Below, piece after piece: positions 1 to 11,124 of a stretch of DNA of 64,000 nt. This DNA comes from Dentipellis sp. KUC8613. Its lineage: Eukaryota; Basidiomycota; Agaricomycetes; Russulales; Hericiaceae. The notes under the pieces were generated by a model that worked only from the letters and a program-made list of their open reading frames with translations, made no database searches and was not told where the DNA came from. The position numbers and the translations under genes were made by a program. Position 1 is the first letter of the stretch. Each line of letters starts with the position of its first letter. Location: the NCBI GenBank assembly GCA_002286715.1, contig NSJX01000003.1, positions 546,680-610,679 of the forward strand, in the 5' to 3' direction.

Positions 1-220
1 GTGGAGGCGCACACGCTCTCCCCGCGTCCACATGGCTTTCTCACGGCTTTACAGCAGCTCTCTACGTGTTGACAGTTGCTTCCACGTCCACTACACAGCA
101 CATTCAGTCTCGAAAGCGTGTCTACAGCTGGCCGGGATTTGCCTGGTTCCCTTGTGCGCATTCCGCTTCATGTCGATATATTTACACCTAATCTTTCTTC
201 CAGTCAGTCTGCACGCATGA

Positions 221-2461
221 ATGTCCTTGGGCAGGGGTCTACAGATACTCAAGTCCCAAGTACGATTTACACGAGGCATTGACCATGGCTTCAAGACCTA
301 TACTTTTTCTCGAGCTCTATCTTCCGTATCAGCTGGAACTGTTACGCATCTCGCGGAGCAATTCCAAAACTGCATATGGGACCGCGATACCACAGACCGC
401 CCCGGTGCACAATTGAAAGAGGTTTATACTGCCCTTCGGGACGCCGTGACGGACTCTCCTTCGCAGGACGACATTAACGCTATCAGGCAAGTTATCACCT
501 GGGACAATATAGTGGATATATTGCAGGTTTTGGCGACGTCCAAGGTGCACGAAGACCACATGTTCTTGCAAAACGTCCTGGAGTATACGCACCAACTCAT
601 CGGCAGCCACATTACTTCCGAACAACACACTGCTATCCTGCAACGTCTCGCTGAAGCTCGACAAATGCAGGCACTTTGGCGCTGGTTTCAAGTTATGGCG
701 GCTCGGCTAGGGGATGTCCCACCCACATTGGACCACTTGCACATATTTTTGGAGTATTGCATATATGAGAAGAAATGGAGATACATGTGGAAGGCTATGA
801 GTCTCTCACAATTGCATTGCAAGCCTACGAACGAGACGTTCGGCCTCTTGCTGCGGGGCATTTTCCAGGAGCCGATAGACCAGCACCGCGAGGTGCATAA
901 AGTCATCAAGTCAATCTGTCATTTCCGCCTTCCTTTTGACTCCTCCATCCTTTCCTTGATTTCGAGAGGCTTGAAGGCCCGTGGCTTAGCGTCTCAGGCT
1001 GCGGAGGCTGCTAAGTACTATCGCGCTCACGTCCAGTCAGGCCGTACATTCACTGTCAGGCAAGAGCAGGACTTTGAGCTAGCTCGCGCCTTTGCTATCC
1101 GGGGTCGTGATGCGGCGACAGAGGTATACCATGCTTTACGTATGCGAGGCTTCGAGGCTTCACACGATACACTCGTGGCTCTCATGGAGTCTGTATGGGA
1201 CACCGACAGTCTTGTGTACTGGGAGAAGGAGCTTGGTATCAAGGCGGAACCCCGCGCATGGGCAATTCTGATCGGAAATGCACTTGACACCGGATCTCTA
1301 GAGGCTGCCCTGGGGATTTACAGACAGGCCAAAGCTGCTGGAATAAATTCCGAATATCCCGTAGCATTACCCCTCGTCCGCGCGTTGTGCACAACCGCCC
1401 CCGCCCGTAATTCCAATGAATCCTGTATCGGTCAAGCTCTGAAAATATACGAGGACTATCTAACTGCTTCTCAGAAGCGCGATAACAGGCGACTCGGCGA
1501 TACATCAACTACCACTGTGCAACGGATCACTCTTTGCAGCGTCCTCCTTCGCGCGTTGTCATCTTCTTCTAACAAAACCAAATGCTTCCCTATCGCCGTG
1601 GATATCTTAGCCGGCCTCCGAAAAGACAAAGTTCCACTAGACAGTGCAATCCATGCATCGATACTCATCCTATTGATGAGGACTTCATCGAGTTTTGTGG
1701 AGGCCTTTCACGTGTACGAGCTCTTTCGAGAGCACCCGCAGGCGCCCTTGGACGCGCGATGGTTCTCCGCTGCCCTCAATACCTTGACCAGCCTGAAATT
1801 CGACGACATGACTATTCCTCCCTGGAAGGACTATTTCCAAATAATCAAAGATATGCAGCGCGCTGGGTACAAGTATACGCCTCATATTTACAGCAACTTG
1901 TTGCACCAGATATCCCGGATTGCGCAGAGACACTCGGCGGATGTTGCGATCAAGCGTCAGCTTTCTCAGGTCGTGGTCCAGATTCATAAAGCTTTGTCCC
2001 TCGACCCAACGATCACGCCAGATACTGCTTGCTGGAATCAGCTGATGGACACCTACCAGCGCATTCAGCACTACGAAGGGATGCACAAGGTCTGGGAAAT
2101 GCTCTACGTCTCGGGGCGCGTAGATAATGCCAGCCTCAGCATCATCCTCGATGCCTGTGGTTTTTCAAATGACCTGCGAACCGCGCGGCAGGTTTACAAG
2201 ATCTTCCGGAGACGCTTCAACATGAACAATTGGCACTCTTGGATAGAGTGCCTCTGTCGGCTGGGTCGATTCGATGAGGGTGCACGGCTGGTGTGCTTGG
2301 AGATGGGCAAGAGTATCCCGGAGGTGCAGCCGGACGAAGAGTCCGTGCGGATTTTGTTGAAGTTCTCACAGTCAGGGAGGGTGTTGGGTCAGATGCGTGC
2401 TCGTATCCAGCAGTACTTGCCAGAACTTTGGCAGAAGGTGTCAGAATCCGGAGATACATGA
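221..2461 (+). CDS. Pentatricopeptide-repeat-like protein, probably mitochondrial
   Basis: A single open frame of 746 codons starts at an ATG and has no visible intron. The product is almost wholly alpha-helical with degenerate repeats of about 35 residues, for example around residues 285-400 (pairs of helices with a G-rich turn) and 560-720 (segments resembling WNQLMDTYQR and ARQVYKIFRR). This pattern is typical of fungal PPR proteins, which bind organellar RNA. The N-terminus is rich in Arg, Lys and Ser and poor in acidic residues over the first 35 positions, consistent with a mitochondrial presequence. It converges on the COG1 gene with less than 100 bp between stop codons. The exact RNA target cannot be read from the sequence. 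The helical-repeat assignment is more certain than the subfamily. Confidence 0.72.
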   Translation: MSLGRGLQILKSQVRFTRGIDHGFKTYTFSRALSSVSAGTVTHLAEQFQNCIWDRDTTDRPGAQLKEVYTALRDAVTDSPSQDDINAIRQVITWDNIVDILQVLATSKVHEDHMFLQNVLEYTHQLIGSHITSEQHTAILQRLAEARQMQALWRWFQVMAARLGDVPPTLDHLHIFLEYCIYEKKWRYMWKAMSLSQLHCKPTNETFGLLLRGIFQEPIDQHREVHKVIKSICHFRLPFDSSILSLISRGLKARGLASQAAEAAKYYRAHVQSGRTFTVRQEQDFELARAFAIRGRDAATEVYHALRMRGFEASHDTLVALMESVWDTDSLVYWEKELGIKAEPRAWAILIGNALDTGSLEAALGIYRQAKAAGINSEYPVALPLVRALCTTAPARNSNESCIGQALKIYEDYLTASQKRDNRRLGDTSTTTVQRITLCSVLLRALSSSSNKTKCFPIAVDILAGLRKDKVPLDSAIHASILILLMRTSSSFVEAFHVYELFREHPQAPLDARWFSAALNTLTSLKFDDMTIPPWKDYFQIIKDMQRAGYKYTPHIYSNLLHQISRIAQRHSADVAIKRQLSQVVVQIHKALSLDPTITPDTACWNQLMDTYQRIQHYEGMHKVWEMLYVSGRVDNASLSIILDACGFSNDLRTARQVYKIFRRRFNMNNWHSWIECLCRLGRFDEGARLVCLEMGKSIPEVQPDEESVRILLKFSQSGRVLGQMRARIQQYLPELWQKVSESGDT

Positions 2462-2546
2462 TGCCCTTAACTGCCTAGTCCAATCGAAACCACTCAGAGC
2501 TCAGCACGAAAATGAAAGAAATCCGTGTTAGGTCAGTACCATGCGT

Positions 2547-5500
2547 CTATCTAACTGCACTACTCCCCACTAACAGCAGTCCAAAGCGTGGGGCAGGTTT
2601 GACCAACTCCATAGCAGGCTGCACCTTTTGCTCGACCACCGGCGTACCCAACGGCAGAAGTGTCGAGAGCTTCCCGTCCTTGCCCGCCTTCTTTGGAATG
2701 TTCGGAGGTAGAAGGGGAGCCAGTAGCAACTGTGTCCTTAGAACATCATCCCAGGGTGTATCGTCCAGTGTGTGGTTGGATGATGTCGTTGACTGGGGCC
2801 AGAAAGTTCATGTTAGCGGATACCCTAATCAATGCATGACATAGACTTACATCGGCGTAAAGTTGCGCAGCTTTGGCATCGAGCGAAGCAGACAGCTTGG
2901 TCCACTCTGTTCCCCACAGCTCCGCCAATTTCCGTAGAAACTTCAAATCAGAGCAGATTGCCAAGGGCGCGGTGCCTTGGAAATCCATCTGCTTCGCCGT
3001 CACAGCGTCCAGCACGGTGCTCACGAGATGTCGGAGGCAACTGTCAACCAAGTCTGTCCTGCCAAGGGGCTCGTTCATCATGCCGAGATTTTGAAGTGAA
3101 TGCGACAGAGAGAGGAGAGCTTGAATCACGGCCGTCGATGGTGGTGGTAGTGATGTTGGGGCATTGCCTGCGAGGGTTGTGAGACTGAGTTAAATTTGGG
3201 ATACGAATGATTCTTACTACTATGAGCTCGACTTCTCTTGGACGTCGCTATGACACTATCCATATATTTCGCAACCACGCGCTTAATGACGGCTTTCTGC
3301 CAGCGATCGAGCGCTTGTTCATGAAGTTCTCTCGCTTTCGCTGAGAATCTGTTGTTGCCGTTTGTCGAATCGCCGCACACGTTAGATAGGAAGGGCGACG
3401 TTGAGAGGTCAGCAGTCACTCGAGCCAAGAATGCCAAGGTTTTAATGGATATGTCTAACGATGTTGGTGAGAAAACCATCTCAAGGACAGGAAACGAACA
3501 TAATCCTGCTCACCCGAGTCGTCTGCGACCTGCTCAATGTGTGCTGAGATGTTGTCTATGACCACAGAGCATAGTTGATCCGCATCTGGGCGGTAGGCCT
3601 CAGATAGCCAATCGAGTGTACTCCTGAAACATTCATGAATACGAAACCCAGGAACGAAAGTCGTCAACATACTGATCGCCTCCCTCGGCCTTTCTGATAG
3701 CATGGAAGTCTTTGCGCAATGCCTCTGCGCGGCTCTCAATTGAAGTCATCACCTTGTCAAGGAGGGGGGTACGCCCGTTGACCTGGCGACGCAGAGCCGA
3801 CTCATACTTCTTGAACGATGATGATATCGTCGATATGCCAGCACTAGACTCGAAACTTGACAATGTCGGTGGCGCCTGGAAGAGATGATCGACCGGTGAT
3901 GCGTCTAGGGAGACCACAGTTAGACGAAGACAAATAACATGCGTAAGTAGATACCTAGACGACTGTCGCTAGCATTATCCGCCAACCCCGACAGTGCACC
4001 GGCCAACTCGGCCTTGAGCGTCTCCGCCGTGTCATGCAGCGCACCCTTCCAGATCTCGGTGGCCTGATTCCGAACAAGTGTATCAAACACAGAGTTGACA
4101 AATGACCGCTCATCGTCCATCAGATTCTCGTTCAAAGCAACCCATTTCTTGAGCCACATCCGGATCGCCCATACTTCTCGGAGTGCATGGAGGTCAGAGA
4201 ACCAAGACACAGCGGCATTCTGCAAGTCTTGTACAGCCTTCTGGAACCAAGTCTCGAGGCCGCCCGATAGGTGATCAGAGCTGACGGATGTTGCGCTCGA
4301 TGTGAGGTCTACAAATGGCTTGTAGAAACGAACGCTCTGCGGAAGAAGTTGGAAATGAGAAGCAGATGGCAAACTGTTCAGCAGATGTTGTGTGGACATC
4401 TGTAGTTCAGGAGGAATTGAGGCATCTTCTACTTTCGGCGCATCGGATTGGATAAATTCCAGGACGCGTCCGATGAGTGGTCGCTCATCTGGACTCGTGC
4501 TGAGAAATATTCGACGAGCGGTGCCCACTGTCGCGGACACAACCTCCAGCGAGGACTGGATGTTTTCTCGGATCTCTCGAACAACTAGTTTTCTGGCTTT
4601 CGCGGTCGCAAAGCCATTCAAGGCCTGCGGAGGAAGACCTTTGGAGGGTCCTTTTGAAATGCGTGCTAGTGATGTCTGAAGGGTCTTGGAACGCTGGGCA
4701 AGGAAAGTCGAGAGTGTAGCCGAAAGAGGCTTCGATTCCAACAGATGAAGTGTCAAAAGGACAGAGCATACGTCCTGGAATGTGAATGTCAGTACAAATG
4801 GTGCGTCGGTCGCGACTGTTTGGTACCTCAACGGATGCACTGAACTCCCGGAGGTATAGCGTAGCCTTGTAAGTGATCTGAGCGCGAAATTGGGAGACAG
4901 TATCCCATTGACGCTGCACGAGAGGAAATTGCTTCTGGAAGCAGTTCAGTATTGGCGCCGCGACGGAACACAACGAACTGACCAAGACGTCGATCCCATG
5001 GACCTTCCAATTCTCCTCGTCCTCCGCATCCTCGCGCACCAATGCCCGATGGATAACACGCGCGAGTAAAAATAGCCATCCTGCATGAAGGTACTTCTTC
5101 TTTTCGATGAGCCGCCACAAGTGTTCTGGGGTATCAAGAAGCAGCTTCATATGCGCAGCAAGAGACTGCAGGACCTTTAACTGCGAGTCTACGGGAGTTG
5201 AGAAGGAATAACCAGACGAATTACCGAGAGTGAATGACATACCGTCCTTCCCATTCACAGCATTCTGTTTGGGCAGATGCACCGGCTCCTCTGGACTGGG
5301 TATAGAGGTCCTCATTTCTTCCAAGGCTTGCACGACGCGTTTCGAGGATTTAGCTATGGATATTATTGAGGTCGAAGCTTGGAGGAGGTCGCGATACCGT
5401 GCCCTGTGCTTTCAATTACGGTTCCAACCAAAGTCAGAAGGGAAGACATGATTGCGCACCCGACCATGAGCCGGAGCTCCTCCTGCTTCGCGTCTGCATC

Positions 5501-5819
5501 AGACCTGTACCATTGACCGAGACAGTCATTACCTTGATGTAACGAAAAGAGGAAGAAATACGCACCTTAACCGCTGCTGCACACCCTTCACCTCCGAAAT
5601 TGTGTACTTCGTGAACAATTCATCGGGGTCAAGTGTAACATCAATGTCATTTCTACTCGGAAGCGTGGCAATTGATGCACTGCGTGGAGGCCATGGTGAA
5701 GTGGGTGGTCTGAACTTGGCAAGAGAGGGTGAGCCTTGTGACTCGGACTTGGTCGACTGTGGAGCGGCCGAAGAGGAAGCAACAGAAGACACTGAGACGG
5801 CCGGGCGTCGTCCAGCCAT
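2547..5819 (-). CDS. COG1: Conserved oligomeric Golgi complex subunit 1 (COG1)
   Basis: A multi-exon gene reads right to left from ATG at 5819 to a stop at 2547. The N-terminus is a Ser/Pro-rich leader followed by the family signature DPDELFTKYTISEVKGVQQR, and across the next introns by EELRLMVG and RYRDLLQASTSI. This Vps51/COG1-type helical start is characteristic of Cog1. The rest is a long helical protein without enzymatic motifs. Cog1 is a lobe A subunit of the tethering complex for retrograde vesicles at the Golgi. Introns are short, with the clearest just after the VQQR segment and after MVG. The C-terminus ends in a Pro/Lys-rich stretch and a short hydrophobic end. It shares a 293-bp gap with the convergent or adjacent TMEM115 gene 3' end. 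Individual downstream exons were only partly resolved. Confidence 0.88.
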
Positions 5820-6112
5820 TTCAATTCTGAGAGTGCATTAAGTTGGCGGGAGGTAGAGTGGTAAGTATAGGTATAGATGCAAAGCTGGCAGAGCCCGGGC
5901 GTCTGGCAGCGCGCGTCTGCTAACCGTCTCTTGCTGTCCCTTTCCATTTGCGGAATCCATCGGAACACTGCTCAGATCCAGCGTACAGCAGGCAGAGCGT
6001 ACAGATGGAGAGATTAATAAATGGCATCTAAGACACCGGCATATATGTAGTATGTATGTGGACGTTGTAACAGACGGAGTCCCAGACTTCCAGCATCAAA
6101 ATGATATGACGA

Positions 6113-7449
6113 TCATGCTTTTCCTACACCCAGATCACCATTTTCCTCATCTTCTACAGTTGCGCTTTGGGACTTTTGAGGCGGTGACGATACCGCCGCC
6201 GCATCTGGGCGCGATGCAGATGCAGATGCAGCAGCAGGAGGCCTCGGGGAAGTATTGCCATTGGGCGTCGAAGAGTTGGCCAGTCGCTGGTCGAGGGCCT
6301 TCAATGCCATTGCCCTGTAGCAGAACGTGGTCAGTGGGTCTCAATGTGCGGAATACTGAATTGCATACCGCCTCCTCTCGGCCTCGGCGCGTGCGCCTCC
6401 GGGCAGTTGGCTATAGCCATTCGACTCTAGGTCGGCGCTGCTCGAGGGGATAAGGTGGAAACGCGAGGCGTAGATGTGGGCAACATTCGCCAACAGGCCG
6501 AGCGGCGTGCTTCATTGTGTTGTTAGCGTCAAAGTGAGTTAGAGCTCGGTAGCGTGGCTTGCTCACTGGAGGAACGGCGGGAACCAGCTGACGAACGCGA
6601 ACGTCTCGCTCCTGTCACCATAGCTGTCACCACCCGCAACAATGTCACCATTGTTCTTCTTGTAGAAGCGTAGCCAGATCCAGCCGACAAGCCAGCCGAA
6701 CTGAATAACGATGTATGGGCATTGGTAACCGATGAGGCACATAACAGTTGAAAAAGTGACATATGCCATAGGCAGAGTCTGCAAGAATACAATACTGAGC
6801 TTCGTCATGAAATTGAAAGATATATATACCGACCTTGACTCGAGCCTTGATGACAGCAAACAGCTGGACCTGATGTTCAGGAATGAGCTGCGTGAACGCC
6901 ACCAAAATGGCGATCTGCAACGCCATCTGGCCATGGTACTGCATCCCGTACCTAACCAAGATGTCACAAAATATCCCGGGATTATAAAGTGAGAGACGTA
7001 CAAAAAGAGGTCTGCGTTCCGGAGCACGATGAATTCGATCCAGTTGAGACCGAACGCGATTATATTTGACACAGTGACAGAGACGACAATGAACTTGATG
7101 GTTTCAACCGAACCCCATAGCCTCTCTAGATAACGAAGCGATGCCGGGACGAATATAAGGGTCACAACGAGCTACGTTGTACGTCATTTTTGAGTGGGCC
7201 AAAATGAGCGAGAACGAGATCAAAGCGTACCTCGGGAATCGTCGTTTCGACGAACACGGATGTGAAGAATGTCCAAGGGTAGAAGAGGCTCCCGCCGGGT
7301 ATCAGAGTAAGGTAAGGCGCCGCGAATGGACTGGTGGTCCATGTAAGCCAGAAGTAGAGGAGGGAGAAGACGACAGTGGCTGCAGTGAAGTAGCGCGTGA
7401 CGGGGGGCACAGAAGCGACGACCAGAAGCGGGGACGAGAGAATGGCCAT
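6113..7449 (-). CDS. TMEM115-family rhomboid-like Golgi membrane protein
   Basis: A multi-exon gene with ATG at 7447-7449. The product starts with several hydrophobic segments (residues about 1-30, 40-60, 90-110, 115-135), contains the stretch GGSLFYPWTF followed by the family-type LERLWGS, then LNWIEF and YGMQYHGQMA, and further membrane helices ending in a WFPPFL segment. The C-terminal quarter is soluble and Ala/Ser/Pro-rich. This organisation fits the TMEM115 (formerly DUF1751) family, which is rhomboid-like but lacks protease residues and acts in Golgi retrograde transport. It is divergent from FAM32A with 215 bp between start codons, so a shared promoter is likely. Introns were placed by eye. 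Confidence 0.82.
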
Positions 7450-7664
7450 ATTGGAAGTCGTCAGTACGGCAATGGGCCGTGGGTGGTCGTGAAAGAGCGT
7501 AGCTGGCGAGCGCTGTCGACACCGGGCTCTCGACTACGCACGCCAATCTCCTGCCCGCGTCTCCCCTACGCGTCCATTTAGGGCATCTGGCTCCCACGCT
7601 CTGCCGCCTCGCCTTGTGACGCCTCCGTCACGCGCTTCTCGACCGAAGCTTGCTCTGCGCCTCC
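7450..7664. promoter_or_regulatory. Divergent promoter between TMEM115 and FAM32A genes
   Basis: Only 215 bp separate the two start codons, so both promoters must lie in or overlap this GC-rich stretch. No TATA-like element is evident. Confidence 0.4.
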
Positions 7665-8200
7665 ATGTCAGACTATGACTTCCGCCCAGGCGGCTCCCTC
7701 AAACTGAAGAAGGGGGTTGCCGAGGGCGGCATAGTTAAGAAGTGAGTGTTTCTACGCTTTGACTATCTTACAATGCCTCATAGCTTGTTTCAGGAAGAAG
7801 AAGTCGAAGTCGAAAGCAGTTGTGGACACCAGCAAAGAGCTTGTCAAGGAAGACTCGCCAGTCCTTGGTTCTCCGGCTGGCAGCTCCAGAGACTCCCCTG
7901 CCGCCGGTCCCAGCGCCGCAGAGCGCAAGACTGAGGCAGAGCGCCGCTTCCAAGAAGTGCAGCGCAAGAGGGTACGTCTCAATCCGGAACGCACAGAATG
8001 ATTTTTGACGCCTTGGATGCTTCAGTTGGCTGAAAGAGTGAAGAGGGTGGCCAATAAGACCCATAAGGACAGGGTTCACGAATTCAACTCCAAACTGGAG
8101 GCTCTCAGTGAGCACCATGACATCCCGAAGGTAATTCCATGCGTATCAATCTATCCCATGATCAATTTTTGACGTTCGTCTGCAGGTTGGTCCAGGATAA
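7665..8200 (+). CDS. FAM32A: FAM32A-family spliceosomal protein
   Basis: Four exons are resolved: 7665-7741, 7794-7971, 8026-8130 and 8186-8200, giving 124 residues. The protein begins MSDYDFRPGGSLKLKKG, continues through a Lys-rich stretch, a Ser/Ala/Pro-rich linker, and ends with the conserved region around THKDRVHEFNSKLEALSEHH followed by DIPKVGPG. The Gly-x-Leu-Lys-Leu-Lys-Lys start and this C-terminus are hallmarks of FAM32A, a small basic protein. In humans it is an exon-ligation factor whose C-terminus reaches into the spliceosome active site during the second step. The last coding exon has only 15 nucleotides including the stop. All three introns have GT-AG ends and are 52-55 bp long. 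Confidence 0.9.
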
Positions 8201-8512
8201 GACAAATGTGGGGGTTATCGCGTTGCGCCACAGCCAAATATTGCTCGCTTCGAAGTGCATCCGATTCCCTTGTCCATCTTACCATCAAACGCCTCCGTTC
8301 TGGGGGAGGCTTGCTTTGGCTGGATAGTCCTATTTTATGGACTGCACCGTTCTCCTTGTAATTACAGTGTGCCTGGGGGTGTTATTGTAATGTATTTGGC
8401 CGATCCAACTTGAAATAGATGACGGGATGTAATGTCGGCGCATAAATCCGCGTGTGCTTCCTGGGCCCGGCCTCAATTCGTCACACCACTCTCTTACTTC
8501 CGTACCACCACA
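8201..8512. other. Intergenic, FAM32A 3' flank and promoter of next gene
   Basis: No coding segment is supported here. The stretch holds the FAM32A 3' untranslated region and the 5' flank of the DDT/WHIM-type gene. Confidence 0.5.
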
Positions 8513-10743
8513 ATGCCTGCCGCCCACAACGGCAAGGCTGCCAAGTCCTCTGTCGAACCTACCGCGGAGAAAAAAGGACACATCTGTCCACCGTCCAATG
8601 CTACGCATCCGAGGGACCGATGGGAGACACTGTTTGTCTATGCGTTTATGTGCAAGTTCACGCAGCTACGATCAAAGGTCGAGGGGTTGGACTCTCCAAT
8701 GGAGTACGCCACTGATATGTTTTCTGAACGTGTTTCATCGTACTGACGCGTCCCGGGCGCCCAGCTTCGAAGAGGCTCTGCTCTCTCATGAGCCCCATCC
8801 TATCATGACACACGTCTTAACGCGCTTTGTTCTCAACCTTCGACCTGGGGCGCGTAACATCAGGTGGGGATGCCCATGGTATGGGCAAAACGAAGGTCTG
8901 GGTGCTTAACAACGCGTGTTTTTGTCCAGTCCCGACCAGATATCCAGTACCGTCTCTGCAGTGCTCGCGGAATACTTCAAGAAACCGGAGCGCACCGTGT
9001 TCTGGGACGAGGAGCAGAAGCGGAATGTAGATCCCTTCGAGCAGGTAGACGGGGGTTTCTTTTCTGTGGACTGGGACTTGAAGGTACGCGTTTTGCGTTT
9101 GCTTTGTGCGTGGTGCCTCATCGCTGCCTCATGGCGGAACAGCTCAAAATCTTGCGGCAACTGGTCGAACTGCAGCTCACGCACAGCCCTGCTGTCAAGA
9201 CCCTCATCGATCGAGCATGGGGCGTGGTGCACAATAAGCACAAGAAAAAAGAGACCCCCGACCCCCCTCCACTCGACCCCAGCGACCCGTTCAGCATGGA
9301 GAGTCTTTCATTTAACCCCCTGGGTCAGGACAACACGCGCAAGCGATATTGGGTTGTTGATGGTCCGTGCACTTTCCTCTCTATGAATTCCATATTTGCA
9401 TGTGTTTGGGTTGATACTGACGTCTTTCGGCTTTTTTTCTTTGGGATTATGCGGCGTTCGCCGTTCCGGTAACCTATCTTCCTTTGATAATGTTCATTGA
9501 CTATCTTGGCCGATCTATTAACAGATTCGCCGCGAGTCTATATGTCCACCAATCCGTGGAAGATCACGGCAGCCTTTCAGACCGTTTCCTCCACTCGGGA
9601 GGAATATGTTGCTCTCGTGGAGAAAATGAAAGCATCTGCGCCTTCGGAAGCCAAGGAACACGAAAAGCGGTCCAAGGTTGAGATTGCTCACATAGCTCTT
9701 GTCAAGGCTCTTGAAGGTCGTCTAGAAGCCATCGATGCTGAATTAGCGGTGAGTTCCCGGTCGTATTGTGTAATATGGATCGATACCGGAGCCACAGCGT
9801 GGAAAATATTCCCTTCTTGCGCGGTTCGATGGATTCACTGTGGTAAACCCGTTCTGACTGTCCCGATCAGCGTGTGCAAAAGCTCCGCAAGAAAATTGAG
9901 CAGCGGGCAATATTGCTGGCTCAAGCAGAGATCAGACAGACCCGGACACGGCGCCAAACACGACGACCAGACTACGTCTACTTCGACGGTGGCGAAAGCG
10001 ATGTAAGCCTGCTCCTTTCGTGAAATTTGACAGCCCTGGAAGTATTCCCCTTTCAGGACGGGAAAGACGATGAATATACATATCAGGAGGACGAAGATTA
10101 CGCGTTCCAGGATGAAGAAGAACATTTGGACGACGGCGAATTGTCACATTCCCGTTCTGACACTGCCTCAGGGTCGACCAGCCGTAGAGGAGCGGTTGTT
10201 ACAGAACGACGACGGTCTACGAGGACAGCAGTCGTGAATGGTAACGGCAAGCGCGCCGCGGCCGATCCCTGGAGCCAATGGCGAGGCGAGCGCCGGTCGA
10301 CGCGGCTCGGGGCTCCCCCTGAAACGCAATTGGATGAACCGAGATCCAAACGCGCACGGACGGAGGAAAGCACTATCAGCGTCGCTTCCGAGGATTTCCA
10401 ACCCGCGGAGACCGCGCAGGGAAAGCTAAAGGTGAAGCAGACAGGTGCTGCTGCCATCAAACCAACGGAAGTTGCGCTGGAGCAGGTCAAAGGAAAGAAG
10501 AAGAGCAAATTCTGGTACTATGCTGTCGAGCCCATTCCAGGAGCAGCTGTTCCGTTACCGACCAGCACAGAACCCCCCTTGAACGGAACAGCGAAGGTGC
10601 CATCGGGGAGCAATAGCCGAATAGAAGACGGACAAGGAGAATCTAGCACAGCGGCGGACCAAGCATCACATACGACTGAAAGCACGCTAGCCCCAGCATT
10701 GGAGGGCAGTTTATCACCGCCAGCGAGCCAAGAGGACTCATGA
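8513..10743 (+). CDS. DDT/WHIM-type chromatin-remodelling-associated protein
   Basis: Reading from ATG 8513, at least six introns are needed. Splices resolved include one after SPM-(D), one after GARNI and one after WDLK, each keeping frame. The N-terminal third has WETLFVYAFMCKF followed by a helical acidic region resembling a DDT domain. The middle has LKILRQLVELQL, then NPLGQDNTRKRYW and DSPRVYMSTNPWK, which resembles the WHIM motif found in ISWI-associated subunits: an LG-x-D-R-x-R-Y-W block followed by D-S-P-R. A coiled coil rich in Lys/Glu follows, then an acidic Asp/Glu region and a low-complexity Ser/Thr/Pro tail with basic clusters (KRAR). This suggests a nuclear subunit reading nucleosome linker length. 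The family name is inferred from motifs, and the partner ATPase is not identifiable. Confidence 0.62.
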
Positions 10744-11124
10744 ACCGTCATGCCACTCTTTTCCCTAGACATCAGCATTCCTTCCTGCCTTGATTCACAC
10801 CGTCGCATTTTGCTTGTTCGTCTGTGCATTTTCTCACCGACCTGTAACATAACACATTCACGCCAGAGATACGAACCTACATTATATTATGTCACGTTAA
10901 TTGTTGTGAAGAATTGAGACGACAGTTCCTTCGAGTTTTGATTCCCAGTTTCACAGAGCCGTGGATGCGTCTGGAGAGGCCTCGGCAGAGAGAGAACGCG
11001 CCTGGGGACAGTGCTGAGTCAGCCAAGATCGACGAGGGATGGGCGCTTACTGGCGTAGACGACTCAGAAGGCTGGGATATATCATCTACGACAACTTCGT
11101 CCAGCGGTGTCCCTCCCGCCATTC
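10744..11124. promoter_or_regulatory. 5' flank of MIP gene
   Basis: No gene is seen. The last 90 bp or so, up to the MIP ATG, recur in diverged form at about 18487-18576. The upstream flank was therefore part of the duplicated MIP module. Confidence 0.5.

Noticed and set aside
11107..11124. Earlier MIP start at 11107
   Set aside because: The codon there is GTG. The first ATG of the frame is at 11125 and begins a good mitochondrial presequence.
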